Source of the DNA: Pollenia angustigena
Taxonomy: Eukaryota > Arthropoda > Insecta > Diptera > Polleniidae
Direction: 5' to 3'
Length of the DNA stretch: 64,000 bases
Assembly (NCBI GenBank): GCA_930367215.1
Contig: OV884056.1
Location: 50,034,308-50,098,307, forward strand
Positions 53,984-64,000 of the stretch are shown here, in pieces. Every line of letters begins with the position of its first letter. Position 1 is the stretch's first letter. A model generated the notes under the pieces. It worked only from the letters and a program-made list of their open reading frames with translations. It ran no database searches and was not told where the DNA came from. The translations under genes were made by a program, and so were the position numbers.

Positions 53984-54897
53984 CTAGCTGACCTGACAGA
54001 CGTTGTCCTGTCCAAATTAGGAAAAATGTTTGCGTTCGATTTTTAAAATCCGTTAAAAAGATACGAACATTTGCAAGAAAAATTAGTCAAATCGATGGAG
54101 CCGTTTTCTGGTAAAGCCGTTTCTAGGTAAATCGAAAAAAGTGGGCGGGTCAAGTGTTTCTTTCCGTAAAAACCTAAGTTGGACCATGATAATCATTTTT
54201 AAGAAAAAATCGTCCAAATCGCTCAAGCCGTTCTCAAGTTATGCGTAAAAGTAGGCGTGGTACATTTTTCTTTCGATAAAAACGTAAAATGGATTAATAC
54301 GAATATTTAAAAGAAAAATTAGTCAAATCGATGGATCCGTTTTTTGATTTTAGGTAAATCGAAAAAAGTGGGCGGGGCAAAATTTTCTTTCCGTAAAAAT
54401 CTTAGTTGGACCATGGCAATCATTTTTAAGAAAAAATCGTCCAAATCGGTCAAGCCGTTCTCAAGTTATGCGCTTAATAGAAAAAGTGGACGTAAAAATA
54501 GGCGTGGTACATTTTTCTTTCGATGAAAACGTAAAATAGATTAATACGAACATTTAAAAGAAAAATTTGTCAAATCGATGGAGCCGTTTTCTGATTTAAG
54601 GTAGTTCGAAAAAAGTGGGCGGGGCAACATTTTCTTTTCGTATAAATCTAAGTTGGATCATGGCGATCATTTTAAAGAAAAAATCGTCCAAATTATATAG
54701 ATGTCATTGGTGGTACAATATGAAAATTGGATTTTGCCACGCCCCTCCGCCCGCAGACCGAAAATCAAAAGTCAGACTTCACAGTGGCACCCGCCTGAAT
54801 ATTCTGAAGATTCCCTGAAAGTTTCATCAAAATCAGCGCAGCCGTTTGGAAGTCCATACGTTACATACATACACACATCCTATTTTTTATATATAGA
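53984..54897 (-). mobile_element. Non-autonomous Helitron, complete
   Basis: On the minus strand it starts TCTATATATAAAAAATAGGA and ends GTCTGTCAGGTCAGCTAG. A GGACAG-gacaacgt-CTGTC hairpin lies just before the end. The inside consists of ~250-base tandem units (CGATGGAGCCGTTTT, GGACCATGGCAATCATTTTT, AAGTTATGCG). Same family as 36954-37762 and 57277-58591. It lies inside the hAT element, so it inserted later. Confidence 0.8.
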
Positions 54898-54959
54898 TAG
54901 ATACATAGATAAGCAAATATATACGCTTTTGGCGAGTTCATAGAAATCTGGACGAATCT

Positions 54960-55235
54960 TAAGTATACTGATCGACACAGAAACACTTTTTCAAGTGATG
55001 TTACTCTGTCCATCCGTCCGTCTGGCTCTTGTCTGTCCATGTTATCCTTGTGCGCAAAGTACACGTTGCAATCTTGTAGATAATTTGATAAAATTTGGTA
55101 AATACATTTTAATTGTACCAAGTACGAAGTCTATGTAAAGCGTAAGAATCGGTCTATAATTTCACATATTCCCATACAAACTTGTTTCCAAAAAATACTC
55201 TTTGTGTCCGTTAACCATCTTATTATGTTGGTATT
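54960..55235 (+). mobile_element. Fly-type repeat (TATACTGATCGAC family)
   Basis: TATACTGATCGACACAGAAA, TGTCCATCCGTCCGTCTGG, CTTGTGCGCAAAGTACACGT, GGTACAA-like and CTTTGTGTCCGTTAACCATC phrases follow in the same order as at 7606-7860. It is a partial, diverged copy nested in the hAT element. Confidence 0.6.
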
Positions 55236-55461
55236 GAGATTGAATTCGCCCTAAATATCTCGAAATTTCATCTGTAAATACCATGGTGTTTGGGCTTTAC
55301 CGATTATAATTTTAAAATTGTTTTTATTAAATGCAACTGTTATTAAATTTTTTGGGACATATTTTTAACAGTTTTCAGGGAATACTTTCAAGTTTTTATT
55401 GCATATTTAATGCGCATAAAATGCGTTTTTAGAGCATATTTCTGGTTTCCCTGATTATAAG

Positions 55462-56010
55462 TAATAAAATATTCGTAAAAAGAGCTGTTACAGTCAAAAT
55501 TATTGGGATATAAATTTACGTTCGAAATCGTTGAACAGGCAGTCATTTAATTATTATTACAAATTCAATAAAAAAATTTAATTTGTCAACATTTCTTTAG
55601 AAAAAAGTGATTTTATTCCTGGGATTAGCATATTGTGGGTATTACTGAATCGAAGGTATTAATTAAATGCTAGTTCGGTATGTTATACCGTCAAAAAGTT
55701 TAATTTGTCTAGTTTCTCAGCATAAGTTTTATTTTTTAGGTTTAAGATACACTAAAACACAAATACGAAAAATTTTAAAAAAATGGAAAAACTCTCGTCT
55801 TGAGTTATTATTTTTTTTTTTTATACATAAACCAATCGCAGCCCAATACGCGACCTAAACTACCTTAAAGGAAACCCCAAAAGCTTTCTTTTAAGCAAAA
55901 GAAAAGTACCCGCATAAAAAAAATTTAAATAACTTTTAAAATTTGAAAAAAAAAATTTTTTTTTATTTTTTTTTAAAGATTGATCTAAAGTAATTTGGAC
56001 AAATTTTGAC
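55462..56010. other. AT-rich sequence
   Basis: Short lysine- and phenylalanine-rich frames only. Confidence 0.4.
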
Positions 56011-57262
56011 GGTGCCGTGCAATAAAGCCATATGGCTTTATTTCTCAAATAAATTAAAGTGTTTTCGTTATATTTTTAATACACAGAAAAAATTATTGCC
56101 GAATTATTTTCAAACAAACGCTTGTTTGATAATTTTTTTAATTTCTAAAAATTTTTTTACTGATTCAATTAAAATTTTTGTTTGATTTCTATTTAACCAA
56201 CAAAAATGTTGACAACCATTCAAAAATATAATACACGCGTTATTGGTTTCAAGTTTTCATTATTTTGTATGAAATATTTAACGCTTTTTAATGTTGTCGT
56301 CTTTTTGCATTTTTTTATTTGATCGTAAGCAACACTTCCTAATGTGAAATATAAGAACTACAACAAAAAACACATACAGTCTATTTTTGGACACTTTAAA
56401 AAAGTACAACAGTAAGAAAGATGAAGAGGTTTGAAGTAAAAAAAAAAAAAAACAGGTAAAAAAACGTTTCACTCTTTTTAAACAAAAGAAACAACAACAA
56501 CATTATAAGAAACAAAATAAATTTTTGGTTGGTTAAAAAAAAACCAAAATCCCGTATTCAATTTTTTCAAACTGTTTGCTTAAATACATCAAATACAAAA
56601 ATATAATGATGACGAAAAACATATCGAGTCGGTCTGTCACCGTTTTTGGGTTACATTTCTTCTTCATTACCAAAGGAAAGGATACAGCAACAGTGAGTGA
56701 TGACGAAAAACATTGTGTGTATAAAAAAAGACTTCGTTCAAAAATTATTCCAACAAAAAAATGTGTCTTAAAGCCAGCCGGCCGCTCTGCTCTCTCTGCC
56801 ATCATCTTCTAATACAGTGCCTGCTTGTGTGCGCATCATTGCTTGTGCAAAAACCTGTTTTTTTTTTTTTGATTTTGAAATTTAGTATATGAATTTCAGT
56901 AAACTTTTTGTTTGATTCAGTTAAATTATTTGTTTGAAAAAATCAGTGTTTTTTTTCAATAAACCAAATGCAAATAAATTGTTTGAATATGCGAATTTGT
57001 TTATAGGACCGATTTCAGACAAAAAATTTTTTGATTCTACAAATTTTTTGTTTGAATTGGAAAAATAATTTTTTCTGTGTATATACACCCAGAGAAAAAA
57101 CAACAAAACAATTTTTAAATAAATTAGAATTATATTAAAAGAAAAAAATTTAAATGGGAAATAAGGCCATGCATGGCTTTATTTCACTCCTTACAGGGAA
57201 ATAAAGGCATATGGCCTTATTTCTCAATCCATTTATTTCCTATGGCTTTATTGCACGGCATC
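56011..57262. mobile_element. GTGCCGTGCAATAAAGCC element, copy 2, 9-bp TSD
   Basis: GGTGCCGTGCAATAAAGCCA and ATGGCTTTATTGCACGGCAT-C are inverted ends. AATTTTGAC is duplicated at 56002-56010 and 57263-57271. Without the nested TA element (56082-57079) it would be about 250 bases. Copy 1 at 32893 lacks that insertion at the matching place. Confidence 0.88.
56082..57079 (+). mobile_element. TA-flanked CACAGAAAAAATTATT element, full copy
   Basis: Ends CACAGAAAAAATTATTGCCG and AAAAATAATTTTTTCTGTG, with TA on each side (56080-56081, 57080-57081). The sister element at 32893-33734, read in reverse, passes through the same point with one TA (TTTTTAATATATACACCC), so this insertion can be proven within the window. 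The internal GC-rich patch is at 56775-56830, and a CAAACAAACGCTTGTTTG palindrome lies near the left end. The frames at 56533-56812 belong to the repeat. Confidence 0.92.
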
Positions 57263-57276
57263 AATTTTGACACCAA

Positions 57277-58591
57277 TCTTTATATGTATATAAAACAGGA
57301 TGTGTGTATGTATGTAACGTATGGACTCCCAAACGGCTGGGCCGATTTTGATGAAATTTTCAAGGAATCTTCAGAATATTCAGGCGGGTGACACTGTGAA
57401 GCCTAATTTTTGATTTTCGGTCTGCGGGCGGAAGGGTGTGTCAAAATCCAATTTTCATATTGCACCACAACTGACATATACCAGTGATGGAAAATTTAAA
57501 AAATTACATGGTACTGACCACCAAGCAATAGAGTATTTTTTCAACAATATGGTACTTTTTTTGGAAAATAAATTTTAAAATAATATGCACCATTTTTTTT
57601 TTTTTTTTGTTCATATCTCAGCCATTTATGAACCGAGCTGGCTAAATTTCAACAGCAAAATGTTGATGAGGATAACTGACATTAAAATATACCAACTCAA
57701 TTAAAAAAGAGACTTAATTTTTCGGATATCATAAGGTTTTTTCTTCTTTTCTGTCAAATAAGGACCAGTCTCATATACATTTAGCATTAAGGTTAGATTA
57801 TGAGTCAGAGTTGGAATTTCAGCGGTTGGAGTCGGAGTAAGTACTTTTTGTTGACGACTCCACAGCCCTGGTTGTCCAAGTTAAAAAAAAAAAATATCAA
57901 CGCTAAATTTCTAAACAAAGAAGCATAACAAAAAAAAGAGTACTTAAACGGACGTGGGGGTACCGTGTTATTTTTGAAAGGAAAAAGTACTGAAAATAGT
58001 ACCATAGTACTGAATTTTCCATCACTGACATATATGTACATATATTTTTTTTTTTGGTTTTTTTTTTGAAAGCCGTTGTCATGTTTTTCAAAACGAGATA
58101 TCAAACTCTTAAATCGGTTATGTAGTTCCGAAGATATTTAAAAAAAAAACTGTGTTTATAATGATCCCATATCAAAATTTTAAAACTTTCGAAATGTTGC
58201 ATTCAAAAATACGAGTTTTCGGTTTATTTACAAAATATTTACATCATTCGATAACACAAGATATTCCGCGCTTGCTCCCGAGTTGCCACGCCAAAAAATT
58301 TATACGTTTTTACACTAAATAAAAAAACAAAAAACATTGTCTATCGGCTGGCCTTAAGATGAAGAAATAAATAAATATAATTTCCAATTCGCCTTAAATA
58401 CATGCGTTACTTTTTTGATTGAGCCCATATCTAGACCATATGTAAGTTATTCTGTAAAAAAAACTTTATGATAGGAATTCCGTGGATTTTTATTTAAAGG
58501 CCGTAAATTTCGTTAAAAGCTTAATTTAAATCGTGTGGTAAAACAACACTAATGTTTGCTTAGGGCTAGCAACGCGGACCGGGTCAGCTAG
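57277..58591 (+). mobile_element. Non-autonomous Helitron with nested hAT MITE
   Basis: It starts A-TCTTTATATGTATATAAAAC and ends CGCGGACCGGGTCAGCTAG-T, i.e. between A and T without duplication. The 5' part (CCAAACGGCTGGGCCGATTT, ATTCAGGCGGGTG, AAATCCAATTTTCATATTG) matches 54897 downward and 36954 upward. It begins 6 bases after the target duplication of the 56011-57262 element. Confidence 0.82.
57482..58027. mobile_element. hAT-type MITE, CAGTGATGGAAAATT ends
   Basis: CAGTGATGGAAAATT on the left faces AATTTTCCATCACTG on the right. The 8-base flanks ACATATAC (57474-57481) and ACATATAT (58028-58035) differ at one base. Its interior holds GGAGTCGGAGTA..GACTCCACAGCCCTGG, a widespread repeat end of its own. 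About 546 bases. The frames at 57805-58104 belong to it. Confidence 0.85.
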
Positions 58592-58822
58592 TTATAAACA
58601 CAAATATGAAACAAAATAGTTAAAACCATTATGGGTTTAAAAGGATTAAAAATTTAGTTTTAATATCAATAGGACTAGAAGAATAGTTAATATTAAATTT
58701 ACAAGACTTGTTAAACTCACATCCTTCTTAACGTGTCGCCATTAGCATAATTAGCTCTAAAAAATTTAACTGATAATGGAACAAACTAACGTGATGGGCG
58801 TTGAGAAACATTATATGTTATA
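58592..58822. other. Spacer between two Helitrons
   Basis: About 230 AT-rich bases without features. Confidence 0.4.
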
Positions 58823-59576
58823 CTAGTCCCTGCCAGGCATAAAAATCTTTTAGATAATAACTAACATAGTAACGCTCATAAAAGAAATTAAACAAAAAAT
58901 TATTATTCAATGTTTTAATACATTTAATAGGTATATGAAGTAAAATATGTAAAAAATTACAATAAGAAAGTAACTAAATTATAATACTTCTTTAAAAACA
59001 AAATTTTTTTGAAAATACTGAGGAGCAACCCTTTTTTAACATACCCTGTTTTCCATCTACATGCATCACTTTTACCTTAACATCATCTTTTTTTCTCACT
59101 CTTGAGAAAGCAACGTACAATTGTCCATGACTTAAAACCAGTTTGGGTAAATATGTATATCCCCACCCTCTCTAACGTTTGACCTTGAGCTTTTTTGATG
59201 GTGATGGAAAACGCCAACCTTATAGGAAACTGTCTCCTACGCAAAATAAATGGTAGGTCGGGATTTATGGGAGCCAAATCAATCCTCGGAATAAATGCAG
59301 GATTGCCTATTGCAGTGCCGGTTAATATAGTTGCGCATATTAGATTCTGTGACAATTGTGTAGCTTGCAGTCTTGTGTCATTGCATAGCCCTCTTTTAGT
59401 GCTTAAATTCCTCAGGAGCATGGCAATGGCTCCCACCTTGACTTGTAACTTATGAGGAGGAATTCCAGATGGCTATAGACTGTTTAAAAACTCCACCGGA
59501 TAATTTTCCCGTTCAGCTATGACTTTCACCGTGCCAAAGCTCAAATATGTAAAACATTCACCCTCTAAAAGACTTA

Positions 59577-59910
59577 TGTCCATTTTCTCATTAGGCGATT
59601 ATCTTTTTTCCCGACGAAAAACTGCACATTAAAGAAATTTGGTTTTCTCAATGTCTCATTTGCTTCAATTTTATCCCAAAGCTAACCGGCACTCATCTGC
59701 CAATTATGTATTTTCCTTTTATTTGCCGTACAGATAAATTCAATCAGATGACTCCCAACTTTTACATGTATTTTGAGTGGCGTTGCCAGCTAAAAACAAT
59801 GTTTTTTGTCGGTATATTGAGAAACCCAAAATCGTTAACGGACAGTTTATCGGTCCAATAAATTTATGTTGACATTAAGTAACAGACAATTTGCCGGAGA
59901 AAATGGCCAT
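59577..59910. mobile_element. CATTTTCTCATTAGGCGATT MITE, copy in helicase
   Basis: TGTCCATTTTCTCATTAGGC to GAGAAAATGGCCAT, flanked by TA (59575-59576, 59911-59912). The helicase sequence resumes cleanly on either side (CQINKE.. upstream, LLEGECFTYLSFGTV downstream), which supports the TA boundaries. About 334 bases; sister copies at 49959 and 51120. Confidence 0.85.
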
Positions 59911-60665
59911 TAGTACTTCTTTATTAATTTGGCATACTTCATCATTCTTAGCGCATAAAAAGGCAATTTTACAATACTGTTCTACATCAGACGGCTTTAA
60001 ACATTCACCGAAGATATTTTTAACGATTGAGTTTTCAGCCAGCATTTCGTTTGGTAATGCAAAAATTCCGAACTGAGTTCATCATTCCCCATTTTTAAAA
60101 GCCAATCTCTGTAAACATTATCCGCTGCACGATTAGTGACTTTAAGTTGTAAAATTTTAAAGTTGGACCAAAGATTAGAAAACTTAATACATGATTCGAT
60201 AATGGCCGTCCTGTGAGCATGTGGTACCACTGGTAAACATTGGCGAAAACCTCCTCCAAGAAGCACAACTTTACCTCCAAAAGGCTTGTTATTTTTCATC
60301 AATGTTTTATCAATGTATCATCCCAAATGATTAACCTAGCCTTTCTTATCTGCTTTGCATCCACTGAATTTGCTCTCATACTTGAAGTTGATGTTTCTGT
60401 CAATGGTACTGGTAGCTTGAACTGAGAATGATATGTGCGGCCCCCTTTTAGAAGATTCGCTGCAATTCCTGTCGACGCAACTGGTAATACAATATCACCC
60501 TTTCCTCGAATTACACATAATAAAGTTTTGTACAAATAAGTTTTCCCCATTTCCACCCGGTTCATCAACAAAGAAACAGTTAGTGCTGTGTTGGCGATTG
60601 TATATTGCATCAATGATGGTTAACAATGAATTTCTTTGCTCAACATTAAGAAAAGATTGAAGACT

Positions 60666-60959
60666 GGGGGGTTACCGCGTATTTCGATTCGAAAGAAATC
60701 ATTTACGGTTTCGAACAATTTGTACTGTGTATTACGATTTTCGTAATCGTTCGAAACGATGACAGAGGTTGTATTTTTTAAAAAATGGGAAATTTGATGA
60801 ACCATTTTTGTTTGTAATAGAGAGTGATTTTTTGTTTTCAATAAAGTATAAAAAACGTCCGTTTATTCGAAACAAATATTACGAAAATCTTAATACACAG
60901 TACAAATTGTTCGAATCCGTAAATGATTTCTTTCGAATCGAAATACGCGGTAACCTCCC
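60666..60959. mobile_element. Foldback MITE with GGTTACCGCG ends
   Basis: GGGGGGTTACCGCGTATTTC, GATTCGAAAGAAATCATTTA and CAATTTGTACTGTGTATTA on the left are matched in reverse on the right. The arms of about 85 bases have only a few mismatches, within 294 bases. It interrupts the helicase between its N-terminal segment and Walker A. The short spacer has no coding capacity. Confidence 0.85.
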
Positions 60960-61804
60960 TGGATCCTTCCATTTTTTCTTGTGATGTACTAAAAATATCT
61001 TGCATGTCGTTCGGAAGATTTTCGGAAGGTTTCTTTAAACCGACGTCTGTGCATGTCTTTCCATGCAAAATAAAAATATTTTGTGCTTGTTGCAGGGCAA
61101 AATGTTCGCAAGTCTCACAATTTCGTGCTTGACATTTGTGTCGGCGAACAAAAAATTATAATTTCTTCCTTTCATGATAATTTAAAAAACGCGCAACGCA
61201 CCGTAAATATGTAGTTCAATCCAATTCGAATGGGCACAATGAAGAATAAATTCCAATAACTGAATATTATTATTTTTTAATTTATATGAATGTAAATAAC
61301 AGTTACTTTCTCTTAGAATCTTATTGTTCTTTAAATCACTTTACAAACAAATCTCGAAAATCAAAACAAAACCCCAATATTTTTGCTAGAAATTATGTAT
61401 GTGAAATAATAAGATTATCTCTACTTTTCAACAGCAGTATTAAAATCTGATTCCACTATGATTTCCGGCAGAGAAAGTACTTTCAGTATAACAAATTGTA
61501 TGTTGTAATATCGAAAATATAAAAATTCTTTAAAAAATAAATAATGCAAAATTGAGGGTTTTATGATGAAATAAGACACATGTACAGCCCGGAGACCGAA
61601 AGAAAAAGTGAATGGTTTATTCAATGACCACCGCCCACCGACCGAAAATCAAAAATCGGGGTCAGTCTTGCAGCAGCGGAGCAAATGAGCTTTACGTATG
61701 TCAAATTTCATCTTTCTGCGACGTCAGACGGCTTCAGAAAGCCGCGGAAAGAGAACCGGACATACATTCGGACAAACAACGAAATTATATATGTATATAG
61801 AAGA

Positions 61805-62198
61805 TTGTTGATTAAGCATCCAGAGCATACGTCGCCAACAAATATGTTAAAAATAAACGAGAATTGCTTGCTCGTAAATATCAAAAGTGGATCTTGTAAA
61901 GGATCCGCAAAAGTTTGCCTTACATAAAGATTTGTTGGCCCAGAAAAAACTTAGGTTTTTAAATTGTCTTTTACTTCTCAATTTTATAGTTAGTTAAATT
62001 TTATTACACCGTTTAAATAAATGCTGCAATTCTTTCGCCGAAAATGTCAAGTAACAGCTCCACTTGCACTTTGGCAGCATTGTGTTGATATGTAGTATAT
62101 TTGCGGGAAGTTTTCCACAGCTCGCCTGAAGAAATTTTTTTAGCATCCTGTGCTATAAAGCAGCATCGATTGTAACCACATTACCGACATCCTGAAAG
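61805..62198. other. Unassigned sequence before the Penelope-like ORF
   Basis: A GC-balanced patch at 62040-62150 could belong to the Penelope-like element's 5' region, but a TGA at 62193 closes the frame just before the first ATG and no homology is recognisable. Confidence 0.4.
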
Positions 62199-64000
62199 AT
62201 GTATGTAGCAGTAATCCATTCTGTCAATATTGCAAAACTAGAAAAAAATTTTTCTCCGATTAACATAATTGCGGATATTGAACAATGTATCCAAGACATG
62301 GATGAAAATTCTGACAAGGAAAAGGATATTGCTAGAACTAAACTAGCAAATGGTATAAGTTCCTTTAAAAGGAAATTTAGAAATACACCTAAAGAAAAAT
62401 TTATTTCAACAGTTTTCGAAAAAACTGAAAAATTTCTAAAAAAACATCAGTGGGGTAATTCTGTAACTTTTTTAACGACAAAAATTTGTCGTTAAGTAGA
62501 AAATTTTGACTTAAAAATACTTAAAACTTAGTACTTAACGACAAATTTTTGTAGTTAAAAAGTTACAGAATTACGCCACAGGAATTGATAATAATAAAAG
62601 CAGATAAGGGTAACAAAACGGTAGCCATGTATAAACAAGAATATGAGCAAAAGATGGAAAATATTTTAGAAGATAGAAACACTTATAGAACAATACGAAC
62701 TGATCCGACCCATAAGCTTCAAAAACAAAACAACAACATCATTTCAGAGTTAGAAAAGAATGGATTCATTGATATGTGGCAAAAGCGTAAACTTATTTGT
62801 CATGCGGCTACTGCACCCAGAATTTACGGGTTACCAAAAATCCATAAACCAGGCGTTCCTCTTAGGCCAATTGTGTCATCAGTACAAGTGCCATGTTATA
62901 GTCTGTCCAAATATTTGGGAACAATTCTCAACAACATTACTTCTAGGGAATACAATATTAAAAATTCGATTGAATTAAAGAATCAATTGGTTAATATAAA
63001 ACTTGAGACACAGGACATATTAGTTTCTTTTGATGTTATCTCACTATTTACAAATATACCTGTACACACAGCTATCAAGAACATTATGGAGAAATGGCCG
63101 ACAATCAAACAGTTCACTAATATCCCAAGACCAAAGTTTTTAGAAATTTTGAAATTCTGTTTGACAGACAATAATTACTTTGTTTATGGTAGAAAGGTAA
63201 TAAATCAAATATTTGGAATGCCAATGGGCAACCCGCTCTCGCCAACAATAGCTGATATTGTTCTTGACAATTTGTTGGACGATGCAATATTAGAATTAAA
63301 AAACAAAAATATTAATATTAAATACATAGCAAAATATGTAGACGACATTTTTGCTATAATTAATAAAGACGATAAAGATGAAATTCTTAAAACTTTTAAT
63401 TCACATCATGAAAAAATCAAATTCACCATTGAAATTGAAGAAAACAATGAAATAGCATATCTTGACGCAAAACTACGCAGAATTAAGGACAAAATTGTTT
63501 TCAATTGGTACTCAAAGAAAACAGCTTCAGGTAGACTCATGAATTTCAACGCTACACAACCCAGGAGTCAAATCATAAATACAGCAAAAAACTTTATAGA
63601 TAGGGTATTGAAAATCAGCGACGAACTATTTCATCATAAAAACATAAACAAAATTTATGAAATATTAACACAAAACAGTTTCCCAAAAAGATTAATTAAA
63701 TCTTTAATTGACGACGTAAATAGGCGGTTAATAAATAATAAAAAAAATATTAATATAACTGACAACACTGATGAAAAAGAAAACAGGAAATTTTACAGTG
63801 TACAATACATCCCTGGCCTTACTGACAACAGAAACATGAGAGAAACACTAAAACAAAATAACATATGTTTTGCGTACAAACCAAACAAAACAACAAGTGC
63901 AATATTTACGAAAATAAAAGCGCCAGTGGAAAAACAACAACAAAGTAATGTTGTTTATGAAATTAGGTGTAAGGGAAATGACAAAGAACAATGTGATCAA
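62199..64000 (+). pseudogene. Penelope-like element reverse transcriptase, runs off the window
   Basis: Penelope-like elements encode a telomerase-related RT followed by a GIY-YIG endonuclease. Frame 3 from the ATG at 62199 gives the N-terminal part (NFSPINIIADIEQCIQDMD, FRNTPKEKF). After the MITE at 62451-62578, frame 2 is stop-free from 62555 to the window edge (about 480 codons). It reads IIIKADKGNKTVAMYK, RIYGLPKIHKPGVPLRPIVS (62819), VSFDVISLFTNIPV, QIFGMPMGNPLSPTIADIVL, the catalytic YVDDIFAI (YVDD at 63335-63346) and EIAYLDAKLRR. It ends in NVVYEIRCKGNDKEQCDQ, the usual entry to GIY-YIG, so the endonuclease lies beyond 64000. The RT itself looks intact. The MITE, and an N-terminus that seems shorter than usual, make this copy non-functional. 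Confidence 0.9.
62451..62578. mobile_element. 128-bp MITE inside the Penelope-like ORF
   Basis: TGGGGTAATTCTGTAACTTT and AACGACAAAAATTTGTCGTT on the left are mirrored by AGTTACAGAATTACGCCA on the right, so nearly the whole element is a hairpin. CAG flanks both sides (62448-62450 and 62579-62581). Taking out the element and one CAG leaves 131 bases removed, which brings the two halves of the ORF into one frame. A 3-bp target that is not TTA/TAA leaves the superfamily open. Confidence 0.88.

Larger units (their letters stand above)
53193..55453. mobile_element. hAT element, CAGGGAAACC family, copy 2, 8-bp TSD
   Basis: CAGGGAAACCATAAATATGC starts the element and GCATATTTCTGGTTTCCCTG ends it. 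ATTATAAG is duplicated exactly on both sides (53185-53192, 55454-55461). Inside the ends TGCATATTTT words recur. The first ~300 bases match, in reverse, the right end of 17625-19868, and the last ~180 match its left end. It holds a jockey fragment, a Helitron and a fly-type repeat but no transposase. Confidence 0.93.
59036..61070 (-). pseudogene. Helitron Pif1-type helicase, broken
   Basis: Reading down from about 61070: HGKTCTDVGLKKPSENLPND is an N-terminal helicase segment interrupted by the 60666-60959 MITE. Then come GKTYLYKTLL (Walker A region, about 60550), PVASTGIAANLLKGGRTYHS, ARLIIWDD (Walker B), FGGKVVLLGGGFRQCLPVVP (about 60270), MGNDELSSEFLHYQ and, beyond the 59577-59910 MITE, LRNLSTKRGLCNDTRLQAT and FPIRLAFSITIKKAQGQTLE. 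The last SHGQLYVAFSR-type motif is shifted out of frame near 59130. Several frameshifts and the two insertions make it non-functional. The Walker A glycine run is weakened ('NRVEMGKT'). The helicase would unwind DNA for rolling-circle transposition. Confidence 0.88.
58823..61804 (-). mobile_element. Helitron with helicase remnant, two nested MITEs
   Basis: On the minus strand the 5' end is A-TCTTCTATATACATATATAA (61804) and the 3' end TGCCTGGCAGGGACTAG-T (58823-58826). The 5' region includes GATTTTTGATTTTCGGTCGG and GGCGG words shared with the other Helitron 5' parts. The interior has a Pif1-type helicase but no recognisable Rep nuclease, so it is internally deleted. MITEs at 59577-59910 and 60666-60959 inserted into it. 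Pairing of the two ends is inferred from orientation, the shared family start and the helicase between. Confidence 0.75.

Noticed and set aside
56533..56812. Opposed ORFs near the GC-rich patch of the TA element
   Set aside because: The same patch is present in the 40149 copy with disrupted frames, so coding function is not supported.
61421..61624. Helitron Rep nuclease remnant
   Set aside because: No HUH motif or other Rep signature can be read in this minus-strand frame.

Overview
This window looks like nuclear DNA from a higher dipteran fly (Brachycera, possibly a blowfly relative). It is strongly AT-rich and has no bacterial-style gene packing. It holds rosa-like DD41D mariner, jockey-type and other non-LTR, Penelope-like, hAT and Helitron sequences, plus interspersed repeats of a kind common in fly genomes. 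The family level is my inference. I find no intact host gene, rRNA gene, functional tRNA gene or CRISPR array. The stretch is best read as intergenic or large-intron DNA that has accumulated transposons and their remains for a long time.

Layout. 0-6.2 kb: a degenerate ~29-bp minisatellite interrupted by a TA-flanked element, a palindromic MITE and a fly-type repeat. 6.2-7.5 kb: a near full-length but dead DD41D mariner. 7.6-9.3 kb: non-LTR C-terminal debris and an unidentified minus-strand coding remnant. 10.8-12.6 kb: a foldback-like element with long inverted arms. 15.6-17.5 kb: a broken jockey-like element. 17.6-22.2 kb: two hAT elements, one holding a non-LTR fragment and a tRNA-derived SINE, the other keeping a decayed transposase. 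24.7-27.9 kb: MITEs, two opposed SINE copies and a cysteine-rich minus-strand coding remnant split by a TTA-flanked MITE. 28.8-32.0 kb: a large inverted-repeat element holding foldback units. 32.9-33.7 kb: a 9-bp-TSD element carrying a GC-rich 82-bp minisatellite. 35.4-37.8 and 44.6-49.2 kb: arrays of a short palindromic motif, mixed with Helitron pieces. 39.8-42.5 kb: four elements nested in each other. 46.3-61.8 kb: Helitrons, hAT and Tc1-type MITEs, many nested. 62.2 kb to the end: a Penelope-like retroelement with an almost clean reverse transcriptase reading frame that leaves the window at the start of its GIY-YIG domain.

The genes present do not form a host pathway. They are independent mobile elements, mostly dead or non-autonomous. 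What the window does offer is insertion evidence: many element ends can be set to the base by target-site duplications, and two insertions can be checked against an empty site elsewhere in the same window. The most useful items are the empty-site pairs for the TA-flanked ~1-kb element, the Penelope frame split by a 128-bp MITE with a CAG duplication, the hAT elements with exact 8-bp duplications, the palindromic-motif arrays, and the unidentified coding remnant near 27.5 kb.
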